Positions 1 through 6,006 of a stretch of 47,540 bases of DNA are shown here, piece by piece. Origin of the DNA: Clostridiales bacterium (GTDB lineage: Bacteria; Bacillota; Clostridia; Oscillospirales; CAG-272); NCBI GenBank assembly GCA_003523225.1, contig DPGK01000001.1, positions 1,115 through 48,654 of the forward strand. The letters are read 5' to 3'. A model generated the notes under the pieces. That model ran no database searches and was not told the origin of the DNA. It worked only from the letters and a program-made list of their open reading frames with translations. Position 1 is the stretch's first letter; the number at the start of each line of letters is the position of its first letter. Position numbers and translations under genes: made by a program.

Positions 1-136
1 GAGCGATGCTCGCCCCTACCTGAATCCATTCTTCATCTGATACAAGTGAAGATATCATTAGACTTCAGTTGGGAAAACTGCACTTAAGCATTTGCGGTGC
101 GGAGTTATAGCGCAATTGCATTTTATTTATCTGACA

Positions 137-153
137 TTCCCGTAGGGCGGGAA
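137..153. other. small hairpin in upstream spacer
   Basis: A 6-bp inverted repeat (TTCCCG/CGGGAA) with a 5-nt loop lies in the 300-bp spacer ahead of glnA. It has no T-tract right after it, so it is at best a weak terminator of whatever lies upstream. The first 19 bases of the window (ending CGCCCCTAC) may be the edge of a dispersed repeat. Nothing else is seen in positions 1-190. Confidence 0.3.
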
Positions 154-196
154 ATATTATTCAAAGCCGGCGGCAGGTTTTCTTCCGGGGTGGGAC

Positions 197-225
197 TTGA
201 CAAGTCACGCCGTATATCGTATAAT
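197..225 (+). promoter_or_regulatory. sigma-A promoter of glnA
   Basis: Perfect -35 TTGACA (197-202) and perfect -10 TATAAT (220-225) with a 17-bp spacer. The predicted start near 232 leaves a leader of about 70 nt before the glnA ATG at 304. The leader has a small GC-rich hairpin (245-260, one mismatch). Confidence 0.9.
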
Positions 226-303
226 TTCGGTGTAAAATGAGGATGCCGCCGACGGGAGGCTTTGTCAGCGAAATTCTTTTCTTTTTTCAAAAGGGGATCA
301 CAC

Positions 304-1500
304 ATGGTATACACCAAAGAGGAAGTATTTGATTTTATCAAAGAGGAAGACGTCAGCTTTATCAGGCTTGCCTTCTGCGACATAAACGGCAGACAGAAGA
401 ACATCTCCATCATGCCGGCTGAGCTTGACCGCGCGTTTGAGGAGGGAATTGCCTTTGACGCATCGGCAATCTGCGGCTTCGGCGATGAACAGAACTCGGA
501 TCTGTTGCTGTTTCCTGATCCCTCTACCCTGAATATACTGCCCTGGCGCCCCTCGCACGGCAAGGTCGTGCGTATGTTCTGCGACATAAAGCGACCGGAC
601 GGCACTCCGTTTGAAAAGGATTCACGCACCATCCTGCGCCGCGCCGTGGAAACAGCCCGCAAAAAAGGGGTAAAGGTACGGTTCGGCTCGGAATATGAAT
701 TTTATCTTTTCATGACCGACGGAAACGGTGAACCGACAAAAATCCCCCTCGACCGCGCCGGATATATGGACGTTGCCCCCGAGGACAAGGGCGAAAACGT
801 CCGGCGTGAGATCTGCCTGACGCTTACCGACATGGGAATTCAGCCCGAAGGCTCGCACCACGAGCAGGGTCCCGGTCAGAATGAAATAGATTTCCGTTAC
901 AGCGACGCAATGACGGCTGCCGACAACGCAATGAACTTTATTTCGGTAGTCAAGGCAGCCGCCCAGCACAACGGTCTTTATGCGGACTTCTCCCCCAAGC
1001 CGCTTGAGGGTGAAAGCGGAAACGGACTTCATATAAATATCTCGCTTGAAAGCGACGGAGGCATCGACCGCACCCCCGCGTTTATGGCGGGCATCATGGC
1101 GCATATACGCGAGCTCACCGCGTTTCTCAACCCCACCGAGGACTCATATAAACGGCTTGGCGAAAAGAAAGCGCCGGGATATATCACATGGTCGCCCCAA
1201 AACCGATCTCAGCTTATCCGCATACCCGCCGCAAAGGGCAAATACCGCCGCATCGAGCTTCGCTCGCCCGACCCTATGGCAAATCCGTACATTGCCTATG
1301 CCCTCCTGATATACGCGGGTCTTGACGGGATCGAAAAGGGCATGACCCCGCCCCCCGCAACAGATGTTAACCTATATACCGCCGACCGCAGCGTGACGGA
1401 CGGTCTTGAAAAGCTTCCCGGAAGCCTTGCCGAGGCGCGCGCGGAGGCCCGGAACAGCGAACTGGTAAAAAAGATACTCCCAGACGTTTTCGGCGAGTGA
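304..1500 (+). CDS. glnA: glutamine synthetase, clostridial GSI-type, ANTAR-linked
   Basis: ATP-dependent ligation of ammonia to glutamate, cytoplasmic, the entry point of nitrogen assimilation. The N-terminal beta-grasp domain spans about residues 1-95 and the catalytic barrel 105-398. Expected metal and substrate ligands are visible: E130 and E132 in GSEYEF, E187 and E194 in HHEQGPGQNE, H243 in GNGLHIN, and E318/R320 in RRIELRSPDP. At 398 aa it is shorter than the usual 440-470 aa of GSI and ends without the adenylylation-loop region, as in the clostridial subgroup encoded beside ANTAR regulators. An upstream in-frame start at 262 exists, but ATG 304 has the AAAGGGG ribosome site and starts at the conserved N-terminus. 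The ANTAR gene follows after 13 bp, so they are probably co-transcribed. Confidence 0.93.
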   Translation: MVYTKEEVFDFIKEEDVSFIRLAFCDINGRQKNISIMPAELDRAFEEGIAFDASAICGFGDEQNSDLLLFPDPSTLNILPWRPSHGKVVRMFCDIKRPDGTPFEKDSRTILRRAVETARKKGVKVRFGSEYEFYLFMTDGNGEPTKIPLDRAGYMDVAPEDKGENVRREICLTLTDMGIQPEGSHHEQGPGQNEIDFRYSDAMTAADNAMNFISVVKAAAQHNGLYADFSPKPLEGESGNGLHINISLESDGGIDRTPAFMAGIMAHIRELTAFLNPTEDSYKRLGEKKAPGYITWSPQNRSQLIRIPAAKGKYRRIELRSPDPMANPYIAYALLIYAGLDGIEKGMTPPPATDVNLYTADRSVTDGLEKLPGSLAEARAEARNSELVKKILPDVFGE

Positions 1501-1513
1501 GGGGTAGACCGCA

Positions 1514-2098
1514 ATGACAGCATCCAAACCGGTACACCGCGTATTGGTCGTCTCCGACACAAGGCAGGCATATGAATATATCGCCGGGCTTCTGCCGCCG
1601 AAGGAATTTGACCCGATCTCCTATGCGTCAACGGTGGGGGAGGCGAAGCGGCTTCTGCTTGATGCCGATTATGATATTCTGGTAATAAACACCCCACTTT
1701 CTGATGAATTCGGCGTGGATTTCGCACTGGATGCCTCAGAAAGAGGCAGCTGCATTCTGCTCCTCTGCAAAAACGACGTGTATGAGCAGATAGCATATAA
1801 GGTGGAGGACAGCGGAGTACTCACGCTGCCGCGTCCCGCGTCAAGGCAGATGCTCTATACCGCGCTGCGGCTGCTTTGCGCGGTATCCGCAAAATATGCA
1901 AAGCTCGAAATGAAGAACAAAACGCTTCAGGAAAAGATGGCGGATATCCGTGTGGTCAACCGCGCAAAATGGCTTCTTATCGAGCATCTCGGCATGAGCG
2001 AGCATGACGCGCATTATTATATCGAAAAACAGGCGATGGATACCCGGCTCTCCCGCCGCGAGGTGTCCGAGCAGATAATACGCACCTACGATACATAA
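1514..2098 (+). CDS. ANTAR-domain antitermination regulator with degenerate receiver
   Basis: 194 aa. Residues 7-125 have a response-regulator fold, and about 130-190 form a C-terminal ANTAR three-helix domain (AKWLLIEHLGMSEHDAHYYI is its signature stretch). ANTAR proteins bind paired RNA hairpins and prevent termination. The receiver looks non-phosphorylatable: the acceptor Asp position holds N59 (DILVINTP), the acidic pocket is reduced to S14-D15, and the conserved Lys near the end is Arg (LPRPAS). Signal input is therefore probably by ligand or protein partner, as in AmiR. Placement directly after glnA is typical of Clostridia and implies control of nitrogen genes. A dual-hexaloop ANTAR RNA was not recognised in the short glnA leader, so its RNA targets are unknown. 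Confidence 0.88.
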   Translation: MTASKPVHRVLVVSDTRQAYEYIAGLLPPKEFDPISYASTVGEAKRLLLDADYDILVINTPLSDEFGVDFALDASERGSCILLLCKNDVYEQIAYKVEDSGVLTLPRPASRQMLYTALRLLCAVSAKYAKLEMKNKTLQEKMADIRVVNRAKWLLIEHLGMSEHDAHYYIEKQAMDTRLSRREVSEQIIRTYDT

Positions 2099-2103
2099 GA
2101 TGA

Positions 2104-2150
2104 CGTCCGGCAAAGCAAAAACGCGCTTCTGCCGGACGCGCTTTGTGTTA
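2104..2150 (+). terminator. terminator after glnA-ANTAR operon
   Basis: Perfect 9-bp arms CGTCCGGCA (2104-2112) and TGCCGGACG (2130-2138) enclose a 17-nt loop that itself holds AAGC/GCTT. A T-rich stretch follows at 2141-2153. It starts five bases after the stop codon. An alternative pairing CAAAGC/GCTTTG (2111-2116 with 2140-2145) competes with it. Confidence 0.7.
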
Positions 2151-2324
2151 TTTCAAGACACACCCGCATGGATACGCACAATTGCCACGCCGTCGCGCCT
2201 TCGCCGGAACCCTGCTGAGCGGAATAATTTAATGAGGGAAGCTGATGTCACACGCCGCGATCCCGCTCTCCGGCGATTTTGAAAAGTTTTTTGAGGAATA
2301 AAACAGTTTTTTTCGGAAATAGTA

Positions 2325-2353
2325 TTGACAACAGCACCTTATTTTGATATAAT
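2325..2353 (+). promoter_or_regulatory. promoter of tRNA-Gln
   Basis: Consensus TTGACA (2325-2330), 17-bp spacer, TATAAT (2348-2353), about 30 bp ahead of the mature tRNA 5' end, as expected for a stable-RNA promoter. Confidence 0.88.
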
Positions 2354-2382
2354 GTGTTTCGCACAAAATCAAATATCAATTT

Positions 2383-2458
2383 AGCGGTATCGCCAAGCGG
2401 TAAGGCAACGGACTCTGACTCCGTCATTACCTAGGTTCGAATCCTAGTACCGCTGCCA
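2383..2458 (+). tRNA. tRNA-Gln (anticodon CTG)
   Basis: 76 nt including an encoded CCA. The acceptor stem AGCGGTA pairs with TACCGCT, followed by discriminator G and CCA (2456-2458). The anticodon stem ACGGA/TCCGT encloses the loop CTCTGAC, giving anticodon CTG, which reads CAG for glutamine. The T-stem CTAGG/CCTAG holds the loop TTCGAAT. The D-arm resembles other bacterial tRNA-Gln. Its 3' end is duplicated 1,550 bp downstream, suggesting use as an integration site. Confidence 0.95.
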
Positions 2459-2459
2459 A
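2439..2459 (+). repeat. 21-bp direct repeat, left copy (att-like)
   Basis: Covers the T-arm, acceptor 3' strand and CCA of tRNA-Gln. It is identical to 3989-4009; the next base differs (A versus C). Confidence 0.8.
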
Positions 2460-2490
2460 AAAATCCAAGCCAATCGGCTTGGATTTTTTC
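2459..2490 (+). terminator. intrinsic terminator of tRNA-Gln
   Basis: Perfect 11-bp stem AAATCCAAGCC (2461-2471)/GGCTTGGATTT (2476-2486) with a 4-nt loop, followed by T residues. An A-run on the left arm makes it potentially bidirectional. It starts just past the tRNA CCA. Confidence 0.9.
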
Positions 2491-2669
2491 ATTTGTGCCG
2501 TAAGGCACAACATCATTTGACCGAAGGTCAACATCATTTCGAGCGAAGCGAGAACATCATTATTCATTTTCGGCACAAATGAACGAGGTTGAGGCTTTGC
2601 CTCAAATGATGTTGCAACAAGTTGCAAATGATGTGATGCTTCGCATCAATGATGTTGCGCTTCGCGCAA
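2491..2669. repeat. array of seven small hairpins with conserved linkers
   Basis: Short hairpins of different stem sequence follow each other: TTGTGCC/GGCACAA (2493-2510), TTGACC/GGTCAA (2517-2531), a GA-kinked TTC-GC/GC-GAA stem (about 2538-2554), TTGAGGC/GCCTCAA (2589-2605), TTGCAAC/GTTGCAA (2612-2627), GATGC/GCATC (2635-2647) and TTGCGC/GCGCAA (2655-2669). Loops are mostly GAA or TTC. In the left half the linker is CATCATT; in the right half it is its reverse complement AATGATG. The whole array is therefore a nested inverted repeat. The outer CATTTGTGCCG also recurs inverted at about 2571-2581. Linker and fold are kept while stem sequences vary. Confidence 0.75.
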
Positions 2670-2760
2670 ACGAAGTTGTATCTGTTTGTTTGGATTGCTG
2701 ATTTATAGTTGATTTTTAAGCGAAAGTATGATATGATTAGCTTAAAAAGGTGGTGTGGTT

Positions 2761-3117
2761 ATGAAAGAGGATAAGCTCGGGGATCTGTCTATGGAATTAT
2801 CAGTAGAGGTTTTGAAATTGACAAAAGAATTGCGTTCAAAGCACGAAACCGTTATCTCAAATCAAATCGGCAGAAGTGCGACAAGTATTTGCGCAAATAT
2901 TGCCGAGAGTAAATATGCTCATAGCCGTGCCGATTTTATTGCAAAGCTTGAAATTGCACTCAAAGAAACAAACGAAACGGGCAAATGGCTTGAAATGCTT
3001 TGGAGAAGCGAATATATAGATGAAGCAAGGCATAAAGCACTTGATAAAACCTGCTCAACGATAAGATTTTTGCTTGTTCGATCTATTCAAACGGCAAAGC
3101 AAAATGCAAACAAATAA
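2761..3117 (+). CDS. four-helix-bundle protein (23S rRNA IVS / Avd-like family)
   Basis: 118 aa, all-helical. The pattern of an aliphatic helix 1, the segment SNQIGRSATSICANIAES, then ADFIAKLEIALKETNETGKW matches the four-helix-bundle family (TIGR02436). Members are encoded in 23S rRNA intervening sequences and include Avd of diversity-generating retroelements. The biochemical role of stand-alone members is not settled; nucleic-acid binding is the usual suggestion. ATG 2761 follows AAAAAGGTGG; a GTG at 2755 is in frame but lies on the ribosome site. The hairpin array sits directly upstream. No reverse transcriptase or variable repeat is present, so this is not a retroelement here. Confidence 0.85.
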   Translation: MKEDKLGDLSMELSVEVLKLTKELRSKHETVISNQIGRSATSICANIAESKYAHSRADFIAKLEIALKETNETGKWLEMLWRSEYIDEARHKALDKTCSTIRFLLVRSIQTAKQNANK

Positions 3118-3133
3118 TTTTCAAAAACTTTTC

Positions 3134-3161
3134 TTGCATTTCCGTTCCTTTTCGGTATAAT
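3134..3161 (+). promoter_or_regulatory. promoter of small interrupted gene
   Basis: TTGCAT (3134-3139), 16-bp spacer, TATAAT (3156-3161), about 28 bp ahead of the ATG at 3190, which carries a strong AAAGGAG site. Confidence 0.6.
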
Positions 3162-3189
3162 GTGTTTACCACCCGAAAGGAGAACGAAA

Positions 3190-3420
3190 ATGTCAAAATC
3201 AAATTTATTACCATACTATCAAGTAAAATTAACTCTACTGCGATGTAAGCTGTCTTTTCTCGAAAATCCCCCGAAAAACGAGGACGAGCATTAAGCTTGC
3301 GATACTATCCAAAAGGCGCAAGAGATAAATGAGAAAAAGATAGCAATGCTTGATTTTGATAAAAACAAAAAGCTGTTAGAGGATTATTACAGATGGCTTG
3401 ATAGAAGACGAAAAGGATAA
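3190..3420 (+). pseudogene. small gene interrupted by in-frame TAA
   Basis: ATG 3190, after AAAGGAGAACGAAA, opens a frame that stops at TAA 3292-3294 after 34 codons. The same frame then runs open to a second TAA at 3418-3420. The downstream half is charged and coding-like (EINEKKIAMLDFDKNKKLLE), so the intact product would be 76 aa. The next gene starts 17 bp later with its own ribosome site. The simplest reading is a recent nonsense mutation (or sequencing error) in a small helical protein. No family recognised. A working promoter and ribosome site suggest the 34-aa product may still be made. Confidence 0.6.
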
Positions 3421-3437
3421 CGAAAGGCGGTGGATAT

Positions 3438-3809
3438 ATGGAAGATAATGTAGTTATGAGAATCATTTGCAATGAAACTAAAGCAAAGGATTTTCTTCAC
3501 CGTTTGTCAATACTTTGCGAAAATAATAATTTTCAATATACAGAAATTCAAAATGAGCCGTATTGGAAAATAGAAGGTCGCAAAGAAATGTTAATAGAAT
3601 TCGGACCCGTTCCTGTATGGAATTATGGCAAATGGAGTGAAGTCTATAAATATTTATTTGAACAACATTTTACAATAGAATATGACACGGATGAAAATAT
3701 TGATTTTTGTTATTATCCCTCTCCCGAAGATTCTGAATCATATTTTGTGGTTTTCGGTATTCCGGCAAATTGTTTCTTTCCAAAGCCGTCAAAAAGCATT
3801 GTACACTAA
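3438..3809 (+). CDS. hypothetical protein, island-encoded
   Basis: 123 aa, acidic and aromatic-rich (several Trp, Tyr and Phe), with no signal peptide or membrane segment, so probably cytosolic. I do not recognise the family. The first part alternates short strands and helices; the C-terminus ends in a Pro/Lys-rich tail. ATG 3438 follows GAAAGGCGGTGG. Codon use is AT-rich like the four-helix-bundle gene upstream and unlike flanking housekeeping genes. It is followed 31 bp later by a strong bidirectional terminator, so it closes the small transcription unit that starts at the promoter near 3134. Confidence 0.6.
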   Translation: MEDNVVMRIICNETKAKDFLHRLSILCENNNFQYTEIQNEPYWKIEGRKEMLIEFGPVPVWNYGKWSEVYKYLFEQHFTIEYDTDENIDFCYYPSPEDSESYFVVFGIPANCFFPKPSKSIVH

Positions 3810-3835
3810 TGTCATCTATTTCGGTCGCCAAACAC

Positions 3836-3876
3836 AAAAAAGCACAGGATGGTCTTGACCGTCCTGTGCTTTTTTG
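3836..3876. terminator. bidirectional terminator
   Basis: AGCACAGGA (3841-3849)/TCCTGTGCT (3862-3870), one mismatch, then GGTC/GACC with a TT tip. An A-run lies before it and a T-run after it, so it can work on either strand. Confidence 0.88.
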
Positions 3877-3891
3877 ATAACGGCACAAGCA

Positions 3892-3980
3892 AATTCGAAC
3901 CTACTCAGATCCGGCAACGCCGGATCTGAAAGTTTTGCGCTAAGGTGAACAACAGACTTACCGTGTCAGACGCGCAAAAC
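3892..3980. repeat. 89-bp structured repeat, copy 1
   Basis: Same length as 5365-5453, differing at five positions, all transitions. It contains a perfect 10-bp hairpin CAGATCCGGC/GCCGGATCTG with AAC loop. A second domain is closed by GTTTTGCGC/GCGCAAAAC (9 bp) and holds an inner stem GGTGAA.../...TTACC. The first bases TTCGAACCTA are the reverse complement of the T-arm core of the nearby tRNA-Gln. It lies directly before the right-hand tRNA 3'-end duplication. Confidence 0.8.
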
Positions 3981-3988
3981 GAGGTTCA

Positions 3989-4009
3989 GAATCCTAGTAC
4001 CGCTGCCAA
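3989..4009 (+). repeat. 21-bp direct repeat, right copy (att-like)
   Basis: Exact copy of the tRNA-Gln 3' end. Upstream similarity continues as GGTTC with one inserted A (GGTTCA versus GGTTC), then stops. There is no tRNA 5' half next to it. Confidence 0.8.
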
Positions 4010-4080
4010 CAACAAAGGACGGGGCTTCTTATGTTGTCCTTAACGGAGAATTGGCAAGCACAAAAATATCGGCAGATATA

Positions 4081-4109
4081 TTGACTTCTCTGCCAATTTG
4101 TGTTATAGT
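4081..4109 (+). promoter_or_regulatory. promoter of DUF559 gene
   Basis: TTGACT (4081-4086), 17-bp spacer, TATAGT (4104-4109), about 30 bp ahead of the ATG at 4140. Confidence 0.7.
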
Positions 4110-4139
4110 GATTATAGAAAGTTTATTAGAGGAGTAAAT

Positions 4140-4517
4140 ATGTCACTTGATTACAACGAAAAGAATATTACTCTTTCCAAAAATTTGCGTAAAAATGCGA
4201 CACCACAAGAGAATCATTTGTGGTACGACTTCTTGTCAAAATACGAAGTAAGATTTCAACGCCAAAAGGCAATCGATAATTTTATTGCGGATTTTTATTG
4301 TCATAAAGCAAAATTGATTATTGAAATTGATGGTTCGCAGCATTATACCGAAGAAGGCAGATACAAGGACGAATTCAGAACCGAAATCCTTGAAGGATAT
4401 GATTTGAGAGTAATCCGTTTTACTAATATACAAATCAACACAAACTTTCCGGGTGTCTGTGAGTATATCGATGCCGTCGTAAAAGCCTCCCTCCGAGAGG
4501 GAGGGGGACCGCGTTAG
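4140..4517 (+). CDS. DUF559 endonuclease-fold protein with repeat-derived tail
   Basis: 125 aa of the DUF559 / very-short-patch-repair-like family. The core has the usual order: LRKNATPQENHLWYDFL helix, FQRQKAI, FIADFYCHKAKLIIEIDGSQH and the late strand LRVIRFTN. The nuclease-like acidic and basic residues D/E and Q-x-K lie in strands 2-4. Members are taken as putative single-domain nucleases, but few have a proven role. ATG 4140 follows AGAGGAG; an upstream in-frame start at 4098 overlaps the promoter and is rejected. The last residues (SLREGGGPR) are read from a dispersed hairpin repeat, and the stop TAG lies in a loop of that repeat, so the native C-terminus has been replaced or extended. 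Confidence 0.82.
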   Translation: MSLDYNEKNITLSKNLRKNATPQENHLWYDFLSKYEVRFQRQKAIDNFIADFYCHKAKLIIEIDGSQHYTEEGRYKDEFRTEILEGYDLRVIRFTNIQINTNFPGVCEYIDAVVKASLREGGGPR

Positions 4518-4615
4518 CGGTGGAAGGAGCCTGCGTTACTTTGAGTTTGTGTTAATTCCATTGTAGCGCATTCTCCCTCAGTCAGCTTCGCTGACAGCTC
4601 CCTCCCGGAGGGAGC
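4486..4615. repeat. pair of oppositely oriented modular hairpin repeats
   Basis: Left module: CCTCCCTC/GAGGGAGG (4486-4504), then ACCGC/GCGGT (4508-4521), then GGAAGGAG. Right module, inverted: CTCCCTCA, GTCAGC/GCTGAC (4581-4595), then GCTCCCTC/GAGGGAGC (4597-4615). Both have the same order of a purine-run stem, a variable second stem and a GGGAG tail, facing each other across about 45 bp. I recall similar sequences scattered in gut Firmicutes genomes, but could not check. The left module overlaps the end of the DUF559 gene. Confidence 0.7.
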
Positions 4616-4734
4616 CTATGGTTGCGCTCGTGCATCTTTAGGGGTATGGGCTTTTTGTCCATGTGCCTTTGTAATGCAAAGGCGAAACTGGCAAAAACAG
4701 AGCGATAAGAATTTATTTAGAGGATGATGAAACG

Positions 4735-5178
4735 ATGGATAATAAATTGTTTATTACGCTTGGCTTGCTTGCTATCCTCTTTGATTTTTCTGTTTGTTTT
4801 TTTATTAGACAAATGATTTGGTCTATTGTATGGTGTGATAAAGGCGGAAAATACAATAGATTAATGAAGCTAAAGCAAGGACAAAATATATTTTCCAGAT
4901 TAAAAATGAAATATCTTCAAAGTTTTCTGCATCAAAATATCAAACCGTTTCATTTTTGGATGAATGCGAAGCGTATTCATTTCGCAATAATGGTCATTCA
5001 CATATTTGCTGTCGTGGGCTTTACAATTTTTTATCACTCCATATCCAAAATCGCTAATATTTATTGTATGGGATATTTAATCTTATCTTTTTTATTCAAT
5101 GTTGTATGTGTATTTCAATTTGATATAAACAGAAACACAAAATATGATCGCATGCGTATTTCAAAAAAGATGAAATAA
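4735..5178 (+). CDS. small multispan membrane protein, unknown
   Basis: 147 aa with three hydrophobic segments at about residues 5-30, 83-103 and 108-128, the rest basic. No family recognised. ATG 4735 is preceded by AGAGGATGATGA. Codon use is AT-rich like its left neighbours, so it probably belongs to the same acquired block. A strong terminator follows 34 bp after the stop. No partner is evident. The first helix contains two Cys and could be an uncleaved signal anchor. Confidence 0.65.
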   Translation: MDNKLFITLGLLAILFDFSVCFFIRQMIWSIVWCDKGGKYNRLMKLKQGQNIFSRLKMKYLQSFLHQNIKPFHFWMNAKRIHFAIMVIHIFAVVGFTIFYHSISKIANIYCMGYLILSFLFNVVCVFQFDINRNTKYDRMRISKKMK

Positions 5179-5212
5179 TAAACCGTCAAATCCCAATTTA
5201 TCGAGCAGAAGG

Positions 5213-5250
5213 CCCCGGCAGACCTTGAAAAATCTGCCGGGGTTTTTATT
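5213..5250 (+). terminator. intrinsic terminator
   Basis: Perfect 10-bp stem CCCCGGCAGA (5213-5222)/TCTGCCGGGG (5233-5242) followed by TTTTTATTTG. It ends the membrane-protein gene. Confidence 0.92.
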
Positions 5251-5364
5251 TGTTTACTGCGGATCAAAATAAACTAACCTATTTATGAGGATGAACCGTT
5301 TGATGATTCCTCCGATAAGCACATCACCATTTCCCGTCCTTTGTTGTTGATAGTGACACCCCAT

Positions 5365-5453
5365 AATTCGAACCTACTCAGATCCGGCAACGCCGGATCT
5401 GAAGGTTTTGCGCCAAGGTGAATAACGGATTTACCGTGTCAGACGCGCAAAAC
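5365..5453. repeat. 89-bp structured repeat, copy 2
   Basis: Same two-hairpin architecture as 3892-3980. Here the inner stem is better, GGTGAAT/ATTTACC (7 bp with one G-T pair), so substitutions between copies keep or improve pairing. There is no tRNA fragment next to this copy. Flanking sequence is unrelated to copy 1. Confidence 0.8.
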
Positions 5454-5820
5454 AGTAAATTCATATCGTTTCGCGCCGGACAGATCCTTGTTACACAGTA
5501 AGGCTCAAATGAGCTCGTCGTAGATCATACGTATATCATACGCAATATCGTTTTCTCCCTGTGGTTATTCTCGATCCGGTTTCTCCCCGCAGCTACTCTC
5601 CGGGTCGCACTCAAAGCCCAGGGGGTTTCCTGGCTTTTAGTTTTTCTCCTCTCCAAGCCGATTTTTCAGCACATTACCGCAACCGGCTTCGGTCTTTCTA
5701 TGACATTCTGCACACGGATGTTCTTGTGCAGAGGTGTAAGCTATCGTGACATCAATGTTTTATGCAGAAGGGCGGAATTATGAATTATTTTGTTTCTTAA
5801 ATTTCATTTTTCGTATATTT
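5454..5820. other. intergenic stretch without recognisable gene
   Basis: About 370 bp between the second 89-bp repeat and the ilvE promoter. The only open frame (5561-5749) has no ribosome site and low-complexity content. A repeated ATCATACG pair (about 5526-5545) was noticed. Codons at 5294-5360 give a plausible short protein fragment without start, possibly gene debris. Nothing functional is supported. Confidence 0.5.
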
Positions 5821-5824
5821 TCAG

Positions 5825-5856
5825 GCGCGGGATGCGCGCTACGGCGCATCCCGCGC
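5825..5856. other. perfect 13-bp inverted repeat before ilvE promoter
   Basis: GCGCGGGATGCGC (5825-5837) and its exact reverse complement (5844-5856) with a 6-nt loop, ending 10 bp before the -35 box. There is no T-run on either side, so an operator or a structural element is likelier than a terminator. The core GGATGCGCG recurs once at 5928-5936 in the ilvE leader. Confidence 0.5.
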
Positions 5857-5866
5857 AATTCCGCTA

Positions 5867-5895
5867 TTGACAAAAAGCATAAACGGTGATACAAT
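5867..5895 (+). promoter_or_regulatory. promoter of ilvE
   Basis: TTGACA (5867-5872), 17-bp spacer, TACAAT (5890-5895). Predicted start near 5902 gives a leader of about 105 nt. Confidence 0.85.
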
Positions 5896-6006
5896 ATCTT
5901 TGATTAATGAAAAGGACAACCGGTGAGGGATGCGCGTTTCCGATCCGGTCAGTCCGGAATTTTTATAATTATGCAAAGCGGCGCACTGACGCCGCGGGAG
6001 AGCAGG

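Larger units (their letters stand above)
2439..4009. mobile_element. candidate 1.55-kb element integrated at tRNA-Gln 3' end
   Basis: A 21-bp exact direct repeat lies at 2439-2459 (tRNA T-arm to CCA) and again at 3989-4009, 1,550 bp apart. This is the usual footprint of site-specific integration into a tRNA gene that restores the tRNA. Between the copies are a hairpin array, a four-helix-bundle gene, an interrupted small gene, an unknown AT-rich gene and an 89-bp structured repeat. Composition is clearly AT-richer than flanking housekeeping genes. No integrase is visible, so it would be non-autonomous or decayed. The alternative is a remnant of a second, mostly deleted tRNA-Gln copy. Confidence 0.55.

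Noticed and set aside
226..303. ANTAR-type RNA in the glnA leader
   Set aside because: Only one mismatched hairpin (245-260) with a 4-nt loop is seen. Two hexaloop stems, as the motif requires, do not fit in about 70 nt.
2491..2669. CRISPR array
   Set aside because: The repeated part is only 7 nt and flips orientation half-way, units are short hairpins of variable sequence, and no cas genes are present.
2491..3117. Diversity-generating retroelement
   Set aside because: The four-helix-bundle protein resembles Avd, but there is no reverse transcriptase, template repeat or variable repeat.
3892..4008. Second tRNA gene
   Set aside because: Only the 3' end of tRNA-Gln is present; no D-arm, anticodon arm or acceptor 5' strand can be folded on either strand.
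5561..5749. Small protein gene
   Set aside because: No ribosome site or promoter, low-complexity Ser/Pro/Arg content, isolated in an intergenic stretch.
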